A DNA stretch of 64,000 nucleotides, taken from the NCBI RefSeq assembly GCF_015706575.1, contig NW_024037074.1, positions 26,649,334 through 26,713,333 of the forward strand, read 5' to 3'. The translations under genes were made by a program, and so were the position numbers. This document shows, piece by piece, positions 55,701-64,000 of this stretch. The stretch is from Patiria miniata (lineage: Eukaryota > Echinodermata > Asteroidea > Valvatida > Asterinidae). The notes under the pieces are model-generated. The model saw only the letters and a program-made list of their open reading frames with translations. It was not told where the DNA came from and did no database searches. Within the stretch, counting starts at the first letter, position 1, and every line of letters starts with the position of its first letter.

Positions 55701-58386
55701 CGTACATGTACATACACGTTTGTTTATGGTGTAAATCGAGGATTTTCTATTGTGTTTCTTCCCCTTTCCTTTGTTTGTACTCGAACCTTTTTGCAACAGC
55801 TCTCATTGGATTTTGTACACGTTTTCTAATCGAGGTTGTCCACGATTTGGTTCCTGTCCTTGATTCACTGATGATGTTGCACGTGTGTGTCCTCAATTTA
55901 CACCATAAACAAACGCATCCACCTTTTAAGAGTCTCATCAAAGCCTGTGCAGCATCTAGATGAGGGACTGGTGAGCAGTGCTACTAACAGTGGACAATTA
56001 GGCCAAAAAAAGAAAGTCTCCGGTTTCTGGTATGGAGCTTGCCCAAAAAGTGGTGCGGCGATGCGGCTTTTTGTTTTTTTTACCTGATTTTTTTGCTTCA
56101 AATGTCGGCTGATGACTGCAAATGGTGCCGACTAAACTTAGTGCAAATATATGGGAGTCCAGAGAGGCCACATAAAGCTTATTCTCGACCATAACCCAAT
56201 CTAAAAACACGTTAAAATTGTGCAGCAGCAGGATTCCAGTCAAACCAGTGAGTTTGGCGGTTTTGAGACATCATCTTTCATTAAAAAAAAAAACGTTTTC
56301 ATTTTGCCGACGCGCATGGTTACGGCGACGCGCGCGCATACCAGAAACCGGAGACTTTTTTTTTTTGGCCTTAACCCTAACTCCCTAGGGGGTGTGCAAA
56401 ATTATATTGAAATTGGAGGATTCAGGACTGTACTCTACTTATGCTTTCTTTACACACAAGCAATTTTGATTTAGTGCGGGCGAAAAGACATCTGCCTTGA
56501 TGTAAGTTGGCATTGATGGTCCTTTGAACTGCTCCACAGTGGGCAGCTCGATGGTTTTCTGAGGAAGCGCATCTTTGTCTCTCAGTGTCCTTGGCCAGAA
56601 ATCAGAGTGTAATAAAAAAAACACAACCTGCCACAAAAGGATACTCTCCAAGACAAAGTGAGCCCAAATGTTGAGGGGTGGGTTCTTGGAGTTCTTGTTG
56701 CGGACGCGGTTCTTGCGCCGGTCAGCCTTGGTGACCTTGCCCACCTCGTCCTTGCTGGAGTAGACCTGGAACTTGACCAGTCCGGCCGGGTTATCCAGCA
56801 TCATTTTCTGCACCTGCAGTTTATCTGGCCGGCCAAAATGGACAGAAGAGATTGATGAGATGATCAGAGAGATATTTGGTTGGAACACCTCGCTTGGACA
56901 GATTATGAACATAAGTCCTAGTGGGTGAATTTTTTTTTTAATGTTAGGCCAAAAAAAAAAAAAATTTGGTCTCTGGTCAGACCAAAGTTCCCGAATTGAC
57001 GCGGTCACGCGGCTTCTTTTTTTTTCTTTTCTTCAAGCTTGGATTGTACAGACAAGGTGGGTACTATTTTGCTTTTTTGGTGTCCTCATGTACATTGGTG
57101 TCCTCCATAATTTGCCTTGGTGCTTTCGATCATTTGCCTTGGTGCAATTTCCCATTCCTTGGTGCTCTTTGGTAAAAAAAATTTGAGGAGGTGCGGAAAT
57201 AGAGGGCGCTGTTGGAGCTACCGCGGAACATTTTGGAAAAAAAAAAGATCGACGCGCATGATTAAAATCGACGCGCGCGCTGACCAGAGACCGACTAATT
57301 TTTTTTTTGGCCTTAGGGTGTCTTTTTTTTATTTCTATGGTTCTCATATTTTTTGCCTCTGCAGTACTACGTTCGGTCGGTTAAAAACCCAAAATTAAGT
57401 CGAGGACAAAACTACTGGCATGCCCAGTCGTTGTTGTATAACAAAACTCTACATTTGAATTGACCATCAAACATTTAGTCCTGATTTGGGAATGAAATGA
57501 CATCACGATTTAGTAAAGTCGACTCTGATACCCAGACTAACCTCTCCTGTGGCTCTGCTTGTATTCTACTGGATCATTCAGCATGTAATTTGGCAACAAA
57601 ATCAAGAATAATGCCAGTTCTTTTGCGAATTTGTAAGGCCATGTCAAGTTTGTGAGCTGGGAATTCACAAGAGTTAAACACATTTCAAATTGGGAGAACT
57701 CCACTACAAAATAATTTTTTATGACGTCAAATTTGCTTCATATTCGCATCCGCATCAAGTAGGAACCAACTATATAACAGCTCACAGGATCGTTTGCATT
57801 TACCCAAAAAATAACCTACCGAATTATTATCAAAAAAATTACTTGGATCGTACTAATACTAAACCCCCCGTAAAATGATTCCATCTGACTTACTGTCATT
57901 TAGAAGAAATCAAGAACTGTAGGCGATTTCCAAAGGTCAGTCAATTGACTCATCTTTGGAAACAAAGAGTTATACAGACAAAATCATGTGTCGTGACTAA
58001 AAGGTTGTGCATGTGGTTTTTCACCATTATCTTTAAAAGCTTCATATTACACTGCGCTGAAATTCAACAGGTTTATAGGTCTTGAACTGTCTTCTTTGGA
58101 TTTTGAGTGTTAATTGTTATTACTGGAAAGACGAAATGTATGAAAAGCAAATGATCATATGCCTTTAAGTCAGACTCTCAAGTACACAAGTAGCGAGAGT
58201 CTCACAGTTTCAGACTAAAATGGACCCACCAGTGAAATCCTTGGAGTAGAACTTGGGTGCATCTGACTGTCCCTGGACGTCCAGGCTGTCAAGAAGGTGA
58301 AAATCCTCGATGAGTTTAGAGCGGAAGATCTCGGCTTGGGGCGTCAGCTCTTCAAACAGCTTGTTGGCAATACCGCTCTCGTCCAT
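43716..58386 (-). CDS. CatSper2-like sperm cation channel alpha subunit (ten exons, 3' end not found)
   Basis: This gene encodes a six-helix voltage-gated channel subunit of the flagellar CatSper calcium channel. Exons in transcript order are 58386-58230, 56824-56628, 54827-54773, 52533-52361, 50823-50662, 50059-49935, 49143-48971, 47739-47607, 46247-46149 and 43766-43716. All junctions are GT-AG and the phases agree throughout, giving about 441 codons. Diagnostic parts are S2 to S3 (EILLKWMDDF, WNIFDFFVTV), an Arg/Lys-rich S4 (LRVFRILRSLKMVSRF), the selectivity motif TLDQW, and the post-pore MWKV segment. These match CatSper2 (TLDHW and DVWKV in human) better than CatSper1, 3 or 4. The start has A at -3, G at +4 and an in-frame TGA 15 bp upstream. 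The usual C-terminal coiled region of about 80 residues is missing. Several introns are filled with MITEs. Confidence 0.85.
43798..44176. mobile_element. 379-bp MITE with TAA target duplication (family M, copy 2)
   Basis: This is the same family as the element at 11572-11951, in inverted orientation. It starts GGCAAAAA, ends TTGGCC, and is flanked by TAA on both sides. The interior shares the GCACCAAGG-rich segment and the CGCGCGCGTCGATTTTAATC region. A long A-run (about 44082-44109) is inside it. It lies about 31 bp upstream, in transcript sense, of the small CatSper2 exon at 43716-43766. Confidence 0.85.
44815..46200 (-). repeat. Tandem array of about 12 exon-like units with splice signals
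   Basis: Units of about 105-130 bp each contain the 3' part of CatSper2 exon 9 (GATTGTGTTTGTTCTTGAC core on the plus strand). Each also carries the donor-like CAG|GTAGTT (GTATTC in two units) and a C-rich tract that varies in length and ends in CTCTACCATCAG, a plausible acceptor. The rightmost copy is the real exon, and eleven more follow in transcript sense. All three frames are open across many units, which reflects the repeat itself and not one protein. Units could be used as micro-exons; this has not been shown. Confidence 0.85.
46149..46247 (-). CDS. CatSper2-like exon 9 (cytoplasmic, Gln/Ser-rich end)
   Basis: The acceptor is a T-run ending CACCCGAAG and the donor GTCAG followed by GTAGTT. 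It is 99 bases, phase 2 to 2. It encodes RMTIHANQQLLAEAAHQTG and then SQEQTQSASAENV. The last 47-54 bases plus the donor are the founder of the tandem array at 44815-46148. Confidence 0.75.
46942..47506. mobile_element. 565-bp MITE with GCAGCCG termini
   Basis: The inverted ends are GCAGCCGGTTTCACAAAGC and the complement of AAACTTTACG..CGGCTGC. The similarity runs about 55 bp inward with changes. It is rich in TTGCGCAA-type words. It lies in a CatSper2 intron, with no coding potential. Confidence 0.7.
47607..47739 (-). CDS. CatSper2-like exon 8 (post-S6 region)
   Basis: The acceptor is TTTAATTAG and the donor GGCAAG followed by GTGAAT, phase 1 to 2. It encodes VNNFQSIRNDLFEEVKGHVE, matching human VTNFQNIRKELNEEM, then a charged helix-prone stretch ending QDQKLKAR. 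Confidence 0.88.
47965..48220. mobile_element. 256-bp MITE with GGGTCATTC ends and AATT target duplication
   Basis: The inverted ends read GGGTCATTCTATAAATTT and both are followed inward by TTTTCCCGTCCCTGTTAC. They are flanked by AATT. The terminus and 4-bp target length match the large foldback at 28956-31017, suggesting mobilisation by the same enzyme. Confidence 0.8.
48971..49143 (-). CDS. CatSper2-like exon 7 (pore and S6)
   Basis: The acceptor is ACCTGCAG and the donor ATCATGG followed by GTGGGC, phase 2 to 1. It encodes the pore helix and the filter LFTLDQWYKV (the T.D.W pattern of CatSper subunits). It then encodes MDMWKVADRFF and S6 (YIMLWICIGSFTFRNIFVG), matching human LFTLDHWYALLQDVWKV and IIFRSIIVAMM. 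Confidence 0.92.
49330..49498. mobile_element. 169-bp MITE, AGGCCGGTT ends, TTA target duplication
   Basis: The inverted ends are AGGCCGGTTTATACTT and AAGTATGAACCGGCCT, flanked by TTA. The inner parts AGCGAATGTGA and TCACATTCGCT also pair. The 3-bp TTA duplication again fits a PIF/Harbinger-type source. A decayed relative may lie near 57610-57770. Confidence 0.75.
49560..49815 (-). mobile_element. tRNA-derived SINE
   Basis: On the minus strand it begins with a tRNA-like head (GTGGCCTAGTGGTTACAG A box; GGGTTTCGAATCC B box). It continues with the GTGTCCTTGGGCAAGCCACTT domain and GGTACC. It resembles SINEs found in many marine animals. It lies in the CatSper2 intron between exons 7 and 6. Confidence 0.75.
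49935..50059 (-). CDS. CatSper2-like exon 6 (S5)
   Basis: The acceptor is ATTGCCAG and the donor CTTCAG followed by GTATTA, phase 0 to 2. It encodes AMTFIMLLLLLFAYIFAIAG and then FFDSYTRSDREDLQY, closely matching human SMTFLLMLLLIFFYIFAVTG and EYTRSPRQDLEY. Confidence 0.9.
50246..50690. repeat. Degenerate 70-85-bp tandem repeat including exon 5 donor
   Basis: About five diverged units share GGCTGGCACCATGG, ACCCCATAGCTGAACCCATG and a GCTCATCTTGA(T/A)GGCTC word. The last word corresponds to the donor and last codons of exon 5 (GCTCACCTTGAAGGCTTTTG), so the exon boundary was the seed or was captured. Confidence 0.7.
50662..50823 (-). CDS. CatSper2-like exon 5 (S4 voltage sensor)
   Basis: This 54-codon exon is phase 0 to 0, with acceptor TTTCTCCCTAG and donor TTCAAG followed by GTGAGC. 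S4 has basic residues at three-residue spacing (R.FRILRSLK). The donor end is contained in the nearby tandem repeat at about 50246-50690. Confidence 0.9.
51451..52320. mobile_element. Palindromic element family, copy with SINE inside
   Basis: The left end TATATAACACCCAAATAAAT pairs with ATCTACTTGGATGTTATATA near 52130-52150. A hairpin of about 170 bp (52150-52320, ATTCGTGCAGTGGTGAGAA against its complement) adjoins it. A minus-strand SINE (51825-52088) sits in the middle. Related units are at 53385-53555 and 54000-54535. Confidence 0.65.
51825..52088 (-). mobile_element. tRNA-derived SINE
   Basis: The minus-strand head has TTGGCGTAGCGGTACTTT (A box) and GGGTTCGAATCCC (B box). The tail ends in repeats of AAAT (TTTATTTATTTATT on the plus strand at about 51829-51852). 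It is nested in the palindromic element around it. Confidence 0.75.
52361..52533 (-). CDS. CatSper2-like exon 4 (S2-S3)
   Basis: The acceptor is TTTCTCTTAG and the donor GTCGGG followed by GTAAGG, phase 1 to 0. It encodes the S1-S2 loop, S2 (FLFMVEILLKWM) and S3 (NIFDFFVTV). The E..LKW and WN.FDF motifs are standard for voltage-gated channels and are closest to CatSper2. Confidence 0.9.
53225..53310 (-). mobile_element. tRNA-like SINE head
   Basis: On the minus strand TGGTCGATTGGTTAGACG serves as an A box and GGGTTTCGAGTCCCACC as a B box, at tRNA spacing. No clean cloverleaf with paired acceptor ends was found, so a SINE head is more likely than a tRNA gene. Confidence 0.55.
53385..54535. 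mobile_element. Cluster of related palindromic elements, two head to head
   Basis: Two hairpin units (53385-53555 and about 54375-54535) share AACATTCATTATTTGT and TGCAATGGTAAGAAT words. Between them, two elements with ACACCTGAATAAATCC(C/T)(T/C)GTCATCTGATTGG ends abut at about 54022-54034 in opposite orientation. The left one contains a 107-codon minus-strand frame (53647-53970) with no recognised domain. Confidence 0.65.
54773..54827 (-). CDS. CatSper2-like exon 3 (S1 helix)
   Basis: This 55-base exon has acceptor TTTTTCAG and donor ATCAG followed by GTAAAG, phase 0 to 1. It encodes the hydrophobic S1 segment YFMLFLILSNSIALGIQS, matching the position of human FKNFIIFLVFLNTIIL. Confidence 0.8.
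55465..55545 (+). mobile_element. tRNA-like SINE head
   Basis: The words TTGCCCAGTTGGTAGAGCA (A box) and ACGTTCAAACTC (B box) lie at tRNA spacing, followed by an A-rich tail at 55557-55590. A second, minus-strand tRNA-like piece lies at 55360-55420 (GGTTCAAACCCGC). Confidence 0.6.
55716..55916. mobile_element. 200-bp hairpin element
   Basis: The left word ACGTTTGTTTATGGTGTAAA pairs with TTTACACCATAAACAAACG at the right. Inner words CGAGGA and TCCTC pair too. The interior is unique, and no target duplication is obvious. It lies in the CatSper2 intron upstream of exon 3 in transcript sense. Confidence 0.65.
56001..56370. mobile_element. 370-bp MITE, divergent member of family M
   Basis: The termini GGCCAAAAAAAG and CTTTTTTTTTTTTGGCC are flanked by TTA on both sides. 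The inner inverted repeat reads GTCTCCGGTTTCTGGTAT, in place of the GGTCTCTGGTCAG word of the other three copies. The interior shares only the CGACGCGCGCGCA-type subterminal motif. It sits in the CatSper2 intron between the exons at 56628 and 54827. Confidence 0.8.
56628..56824 (-). CDS. CatSper2-like exon 2 (pre-S1 region)
   Basis: The acceptor is GGCCAG. It enters in phase 1 and leaves in phase 0. It encodes the basic stretch before S1, including NPAGLVKFQVYSS (human QHQLVRFSIKPQ) and NPPLNIWAHFVLES (human RPPLSLWAGWVLEC). The donor is GGCAG followed by GTTGTG. An alternative is read-through into the following T-rich intron, which is unlikely. Confidence 0.85.
56947..57312. mobile_element. 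366-bp MITE with TTA target duplication (family M, copy 3)
   Basis: This is nearly the same sequence and orientation as the element at 11572-11951, with GGCCAAAAA ends and flanking TTA repeats. It lies in CatSper2 intron 1, about 120 bp upstream of the exon at 56628-56824 in transcript sense. Its near identity to the block 2 copy suggests recent activity of the family. Confidence 0.85.
58230..58386 (-). CDS. CatSper2-like exon 1 (N-terminus)
   Basis: It encodes 52 residues plus one base, beginning MDESGIANKLFEEL. The segment EIFRSKLIEDFHLLDSL aligns with the human CatSper2 start (AIRSRLIDTFSLIEHL). The donor is TCACTG followed by GTGGGT, leaving phase 1. A TGA in frame 15 bases upstream supports this Met as the start. 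Confidence 0.85.
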
Positions 58387-61300
58387 CGTCAGCTCTCCTG
58401 GTCAATTCTCTTCAGCGATTGTGCAGTTAGGTGCCCTGTTCCTTCAAGAGAACAAAACCAGGATTTTTTTCCAGAGATTCCTGAACTAGCTTGCAATGAC
58501 AAATTCCAATAAGGTGGTTGTAGATTATAGAGGGCATAGATTTGTTCAACAATAAGGTGTGTCACGGACACGGTACTAGAACACGCCTTGCTAGACGTGG
58601 GCGCATTTTGAAATGACCGCATGATGACTTGCAACTGGAAGCGCCAAAGTTTTCCATTGACGATGCGTACACAGCAATGCATGTAAAATTGTCCCGCGGG
58701 CAAGATGGTGTACATTACTATGAAAAACACCCTTTTTTTCAAACACCCTTCTAGCTAAATAATGGAGTGTCCAGCTCACGAGTAAGATGTAAACAAGATG
58801 CCCTGTAACCAAGATGGTGCATCTTACCGTGATGGCGCATATTCAGTGATGGTGCATATTAACGTTAAACATGCTTATTACTAGTATACATGTATTATGC
58901 GCCTACAAATTGCCGTGGTTCTCGTACTAAAATTTTATAGCATACTTTGGCCCAGGCCCATACATAAATTATAGCAATGAAAACAAATCTGAATAGGCCC
59001 TATACTATAGACTAGTGATACTGATAGAAAAAGAAACATAAGTTATTATCCCCAAAACATCATTTATCCATCATCATCATGCATTGTCCATGTTGTCATG
59101 GACTCCATGATTTATTGTTTCCCACTCCCCTTGAATCTTCAAATCCTGGTTGAACTTAAAAAGTTGAAGCAAACATTTACAATGATGTTCCATTTTTTTT
59201 TCATCAGGACAGAAGATACTCACGTAGTTCATGGCCTATGAATATTCCGATCCGTGGATGGACTGCATTGTAGTACAAAGTGTATACAATAATAATTGAC
59301 AGAACGGAAACCACTGAGTGCATACCGCATGCGCGCAATATTTTCGAAAAGTTCGAATAGGCGCGCGCCCTCCAGTTGAACAATCATAATCATTGTTAGT
59401 CTTATTCCTGAGAAAACGAGTGTTCTAACTCCTTTGTACAACGCATGATCGGTTAAAATTTCACCAACAAGATTCACTTTCACCGATGAGGTAAACAGAT
59501 GAATTTATGATGTCTTGTCGCGTGCCACGTGCGCGCGTGCATGCACAAATCATGGTTAAAAAGACCGCCATCTGTTGACATGATTTGCTCGAGCACGCAA
59601 AATGCACAAAAGAAGACAAAGAAAGGACTATGAAAAGTCCATTAGGGATTTCCCCAGAATTTCCCATCCGGCGTGAGGCGAATTTAGCATTTATTTATTA
59701 TTCAGAACGTGTAGTTCGTGACATTTAGTCTTGCCACTTTTCTCGGCAATTTATCCACCATGTGTGTCCACACTGAATGTTCCCTGCTAGTTTAACGCAC
59801 TTAATTGTACTATGAGTTATTTTTTTGTAAATTTTGCAACAATAAGTCGACAGTCGAGGAAAATCAAAGATTACCGTATATGTGTTAAAAAAAACCCCGC
59901 TAACTCAACTGGGGTCATCTTTTGAAGGTCAGTCACGCATCGTGTAACGTACATGTAACATGTACATGTAATATGCGGCCTGAACGCGTGACGTGAATGA
60001 ACTATTGTGAAAATGCTTCCGGAATTCAAAGCAACATCTAGTTATCTGTAGCCTGTAAATCTATGTTTGCAAACGACACGAATGTGTCCAGTGAGGAAGT
60101 AACTCGACAGTTTTGGTGAGGTCTTATCGATAATTACGATGACGTTTAACTGTAAGACTCTTAACTTTTTCTTTTCTTTAGTCTTTGACTAGTCTAAAAA
60201 ATAATTAAATAAGTCAGGGCTGAACATGGCATGATCCGGGTCAAGTGAGTGTATTGTAGATAATAATATTAGACTTCGTAAGATAACAACTTTACTTATG
60301 CTTGGAATTGTATCGATTGTGTTCATTCGCAGCCAGCTTTGATGAATGTTTTGTTGTTTTTCAAATAAAGAATATATTGGGCTATATATAAGTTAACCTG
60401 TGTGATCAGTCGATTGTGCTGCGCTATCGGCCGATCCTGACGGATATCGGACTTGACTTAAAATCCTTCAGAGCCATGAATTAGAAAGAAAAGGGTGTTT
60501 CACTGGTGGCAGCGCGATCGACCGATAGGCGATAGCGTCATGATGGATTCGATAGCGCAGCGTGATTGACCGATCGTGCACATCGATCGTGCACATCAAG
60601 TCGACCGATCACGTGCAACAAATACATAAATAATATTGAGACTTAACTTCTTAAGACTAAGAGGTGTCCTAATTTTTCTTTCAAAATATTTGAATCAAAA
60701 TTAGGCAGTAACCGTTAGTTTGCCGGATATGCACTGGACATGCGCAGTTACTGTTTTTTTATACTTTAAAACATTTTCCGGTGACAAATTTTAGTCTGGC
60801 TCCATGCCAATATTATCGTGCTATTTTTGTATTTACAAGATGGGAATCAGACCATTTTATAATTTCGGACTTTATTTCCCTTTAAAAAAAAATCCTCCAG
60901 AGCCACAAATCTGAAAAAGAAAAAGTAATACTCTGCAATAAAATGTTTGAGACATTAAAATAATAAAAGAAGAATATTCTTATTTATTTGGGGATGGGAA
61001 AAAACCCTTGGAATTGTGGCGGGCATCAGGATTCGAACTCGGTACATCCCACTTACTGGAGCCATTGCTTAACCACTGCACCGACTGTGCTATACAACTT
61101 TTGGTGGGAATTTAATACATATTATAATTCAGCCCTATCTTAAAGAGTACAGCGCCCTCTGTTGATATGGATTGCCGCCGGCAAACCTTTAGTAAACGTT
61201 AGTTTGCCGGCGTTACCTCCGGCAAAATATCCACTACCAAATCATGGCATCCGTAACAGCACTTTCAATTGCTAATGCTACATGTACTTTACAGCATTGC

Positions 61301-61479
61301 CAAAACAAAAAAAGTTGCGAATCCTTAATAATATCAGAACTCAATAACTGCCTTCTAACCAGAGCACATTCGAAACTCGATTGGTTTAATTTTTGTATGA
61401 GATCATGTTTGTTTCAAAACAGAGAGGTCCTGAAGTTCTTTGAATAGACGTGTGCCTTGCTCCCACACCAGCAAGCACA
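58387..61479. other. Intergenic region between divergent CatSper2-like and MALT1-like genes
   Basis: No gene was recognised. The stretch 60400-60590 holds an inverted repeat around GTGCTGCGCTATCG. A minus-strand tRNA-like SINE head lies at about 61015-61095 (TGCAGTGGTTAAGC and GAGTTCGAATCC). The stretch 61165-61215 is a hairpin around GCCGGCAAAC. Promoters and any 5' untranslated exons for both genes must lie here but cannot be placed. Confidence 0.6.
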
Positions 61480-64000
61480 ATGGACCTAGATCAGGAGATC
61501 ACTAAAATACCGTACCCTACGCTTCTAAAACTCTCACAACACCTTGATGTCGGGAACAATGACATGAACTGGAGGGCCTTGATTGCCAACATTCCGGACC
61601 AGATATATGAGTAAGTCTTACCCCCATACCCAATCCCAAACGCTACCCCAAACCCTATCCCGAACCCCAACCCTGTCCCCCCCTTACAACCAGAGTTGTA
61701 ATTGAGTCCGTTGCAAGACAATCAAGAGTCAACCATTCTCAAATTACAAGCTATTTCAATGAAATATGCGACAAAAGGCATTCCTCTGTCATTGTTTATC
61801 TGCTGTTTCTGTGCGGCTATGGAACGTGTTCCTGATGGGCTCGAATCAGTCGCACTTCACCTGTGTGTAAAATAATGACTTGGTGCTCGCATCCGGATCA
61901 TCTTCTTTCATTGTGAATCGTCTTGAGCATGCATGGTTGACATGAGCATGCTACAGATTATTCTGTGACAAGAATGCACTTGTTCCACGGTAATCACTTG
62001 ATTTCTCAGTTTTGTGACCCGAGTATGACTTTTGTACTTGACATGCTTGATGCCGTAGGTTCTGTCACAGCGCAAGCAATTCACAGGTCGACCTGAGGTC
62101 GGCTTTAAATGTTTGTTCATCCACTAAAAAAGTTCTTAAAGATTGGCACATCGCAAATACTGGGACCACATGTGTACCATGGTCACCACACTCCCTCATA
62201 GTACAGTCTTCACAATTTTCCTATCAACAGTGACACTCAGATAGAAACGTTTGCCCTAGCGGTCCACGAGTACTACGGCAGCCCTGCCATGTCACTACTG
62301 CGGAATCTCGGCGACAGGATGCGCACCGTGCGACAGCTGATCTCCTACCTGGAGAAGATGTCGCACGAGAAGTGTCTGTGTCTGCTGAAGTTGCCGGGTA
62401 AGAACTAGTCAGGATATCCTGAAATTAAACTTAGAATCCCTGCGATCATAGTGATTTTTCAAAACTTGTTGTTAAAATGAATTTTCAAGGAATATGATGT
62501 CCTAGAATAAATTAATTGGTCTCTCAGCATTTAAAGGCAATGATTCCTTTAAAAAAAAAAGAGCTTTCAACGTTGCACTTGTGTCACACTGGTCAGTGGA
62601 GCTGAATTTAGATCTTGATCTGTGTTTGATCTGTGCAGTACACGTATACACACTAAAGTAGTACGCTTGTTAACCCTAACCCTGCTGAATCCAACAGGAT
62701 CCAACTATGTCATATACCCGATGGAGCCTGTTGGATTGAGCAGTAAACCCCTTGTGTACATTCCTCATACAAAATGTTGGATTCAACAGGCAACTGAACC
62801 GCATTATAATGCCATGTTGAACTCCGTTGGATTCAGCAGACAACTGAAAATAAGGCACGTACTAGTGGATTGAGCAGGAAACTTCGGTTGGACTCTGTTG
62901 GATTTAGCAGGGTAGTCCTGAGGAACATCTGGGGTTTAGGCACCTGTGCACTGTAGACATGACATTCATTAGAACATTCAGGGCTGGGTTGTTTATGGCA
63001 GTGTGTGTTGTTAATATTGACTTCAGTCCGACTTGAGTCAGTTTAAGTCTAATAGCACTGCTCCTAATACAAAAGCAGAATTGAAAAAAAAAAAAAACTT
63101 AGAGTGGATCAATTGATTTTTTCATCGTCACATTAGAAGGTTCAAAACTTTTGTTTAAGAGTGGCACACACAAAAAGCATTGGGACTTTTCCTTTCATAA
63201 AGATTTGTTTGTTTTATTATTATTGATTCAATGTGTGGTAACTTTGACTGACTTAATTCCACACTCTCGGATTCCACACTCACTGTCTGTTGGTAGGAGG
63301 CAGAAAAGTACTTCTTCACATACAATTTGCTTCTGTATGCAGTGAGCTTCATGAAAGAAAAGAAGAATTGTCAACAATGTTGTACATGTAGTCAGGTCCA
63401 TCACAAGTCCATCACAAGTCCATCACAAGTCCATAACAAGTCCAGCACAAGTCCATCACAAGTCCATCACAAGTCCATCACAAGTCCATCACAAGTCCAT
63501 CACAAGTCCATCACAAGTCCATCACAAGTCCATCACAAGTCCATCACAAGTCCATCACAAGTCCATCACAAGTCCATCACAAGTCCATCACAAGTCCATC
63601 ACAAGTCCATCACAAGTCCATCACAAGTCCATCACAAGTCCTTCACAAGTCCATCACAAGTCCATCACAAGTCGTTCAATCCCAAGTCAACCGTAACGAA
63701 AGCATGTTGCACTCTCAGTTGTGATGTGCAGGGAGATGTTGACGTGTCCTTGGAAGTCTGGACAAAGATACCTGTCGGTCCTGTCCAGTATTTTCTTGCA
63801 TTGTAGATGTAGATAGATGTAGGTCCCTTTGCTAATGTTCAACCCGTTCCTTGTGACTGGACTAATGAAAAGACTTGTGACTGGACTTTAAAGGAGCCAT
63901 GACTGGGCTTGTAGAAGGAATGAATGACCTCTTCATTAATCGTTTGAAAACTTGTCCTCCGCAGAAAGAATCAGACTTTTGCAAGTTCCCTTGTCACAGA
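61480..64000 (+). CDS. MALT1-like paracaspase, N-terminal death domain (first three exons, runs off window)
   Basis: The exons are 61480-61610, 62231-62397 and 63965 to beyond 64000, with phases 2 and 1 and consensus GT-AG sites. The ATG has A at -3 and G at +4. The first 99 codons form a death domain: PYPTLLKLSQHLD, NWRALIANIPDQ, then SPAMSLLRNLGDRMRTVRQL and LEKMSHEKCLCLLKLP. The second half and its end align with human MALT1 (SPSLCLLKLMGEKGCTVTEL and a proline-containing end before the first Ig domain). Exon 3 begins ERIRLLQVPLSQ, like the first strand of an Ig domain, as in MALT1. MALT1 is a protease and scaffold downstream of CARD-BCL10 leading to NF-kB. Other death-domain plus Ig proteins remain possible, since the caspase-like domain is outside the window. 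Confidence 0.65.
62679..62913. mobile_element. 235-bp palindromic MITE with TTGGATTCAGCAGG words
   Basis: The left ACCCTGCTGAATCCAACAGG pairs with CTGTTGGATTTAGCAGGGT at the right. Several internal copies of GTTGGATT(C/G)AGCAG occur on both strands. It lies in MALT1-like intron 2. Confidence 0.7.
63395..63675 (+). repeat. 11-bp satellite in MALT1-like intron 2
   Basis: About 25 copies of AAGTCCATCAC occur with very few changes (one CTTCAC, one CATAAC, one CAGCAC). It reads open in all frames only because 11 is not a multiple of 3 and the unit has no stop, so the frame at 63327-63806 is not a gene. Confidence 0.95.

Noticed and set aside
61244..61447. 67-codon frame just upstream of the MALT1-like start
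   Set aside because: No domain and no splice link to the next exon. It may be part of an untranslated leader at most.
63395..63675. CRISPR-like array
   Set aside because: Units are contiguous 11-mers without spacers, in a eukaryotic intron.
63327..63806. 159-codon Ser/His/Lys-rich frame
   Set aside because: It is translation of an 11-bp satellite inside an intron.

Overview
The window is eukaryotic, AT-rich and rich in transposon debris. It has spliced genes with consensus GT-AG introns, tRNA-derived SINEs, many foldback and MITE elements, and frequent ACATGTA words. It holds a sperm cation-channel gene of the CatSper2 type, a probable MALT1 paracaspase gene, and a cluster of immunoglobulin-domain receptors with ITIM-like tails. 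This combination suggests a marine invertebrate deuterostome (echinoderm, hemichordate or amphioxus type). That assignment is inference; nothing here names the species.

Region 1 (1-43.2 kb) is a tandem array of segmental-duplication blocks. Each block carries a single-exon gene on the minus strand for a type I membrane protein: signal peptide, V-type Ig domain, two further Ig-like domains, one membrane helix and a tyrosine-rich tail. There are four such type A genes, at 5259-6803, 15264-16736, 31378-32899 (ended early by a nonsense codon) and 39767-41305. A second subtype at about 23170-25161 is frameshifted, and truncated relics of it lie at about 11.1-11.2 kb and 37.2-37.3 kb. The blocks are nearly identical at the DNA level, but the V-domain loops differ between copies. 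Tail tyrosines are lost one by one in different copies. Young transposons sit in only one block each, so neighbouring blocks serve as the empty site and show target-site duplications directly.

Region 2 (43.7-58.4 kb, minus strand) is a CatSper2-like voltage-gated channel alpha subunit. Ten exons could be read with consistent splice phases: N-terminal region, S1, S2-S3, S4, S5, pore plus S6, coiled cytoplasmic region and serine-rich tail. Two introns hold tandem repeats whose unit includes an exon end and its donor site. One of them (44.8-46.2 kb) looks like a dozen-copy array of potential micro-exons. The 3' end of the gene was not found.

Region 3 (58.4-61.5 kb) is an intergenic stretch between two divergent genes, with SINE and hairpin debris. 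Region 4 (61.48-64.0 kb, plus strand) holds the first two exons and the start of a third exon of a death-domain gene that best fits MALT1. Its second intron contains an 11-bp satellite. Apart from the Ig array being an immune-type receptor family and MALT1 being an immune signalling protein, the sequence gives no evidence that the three loci work together.
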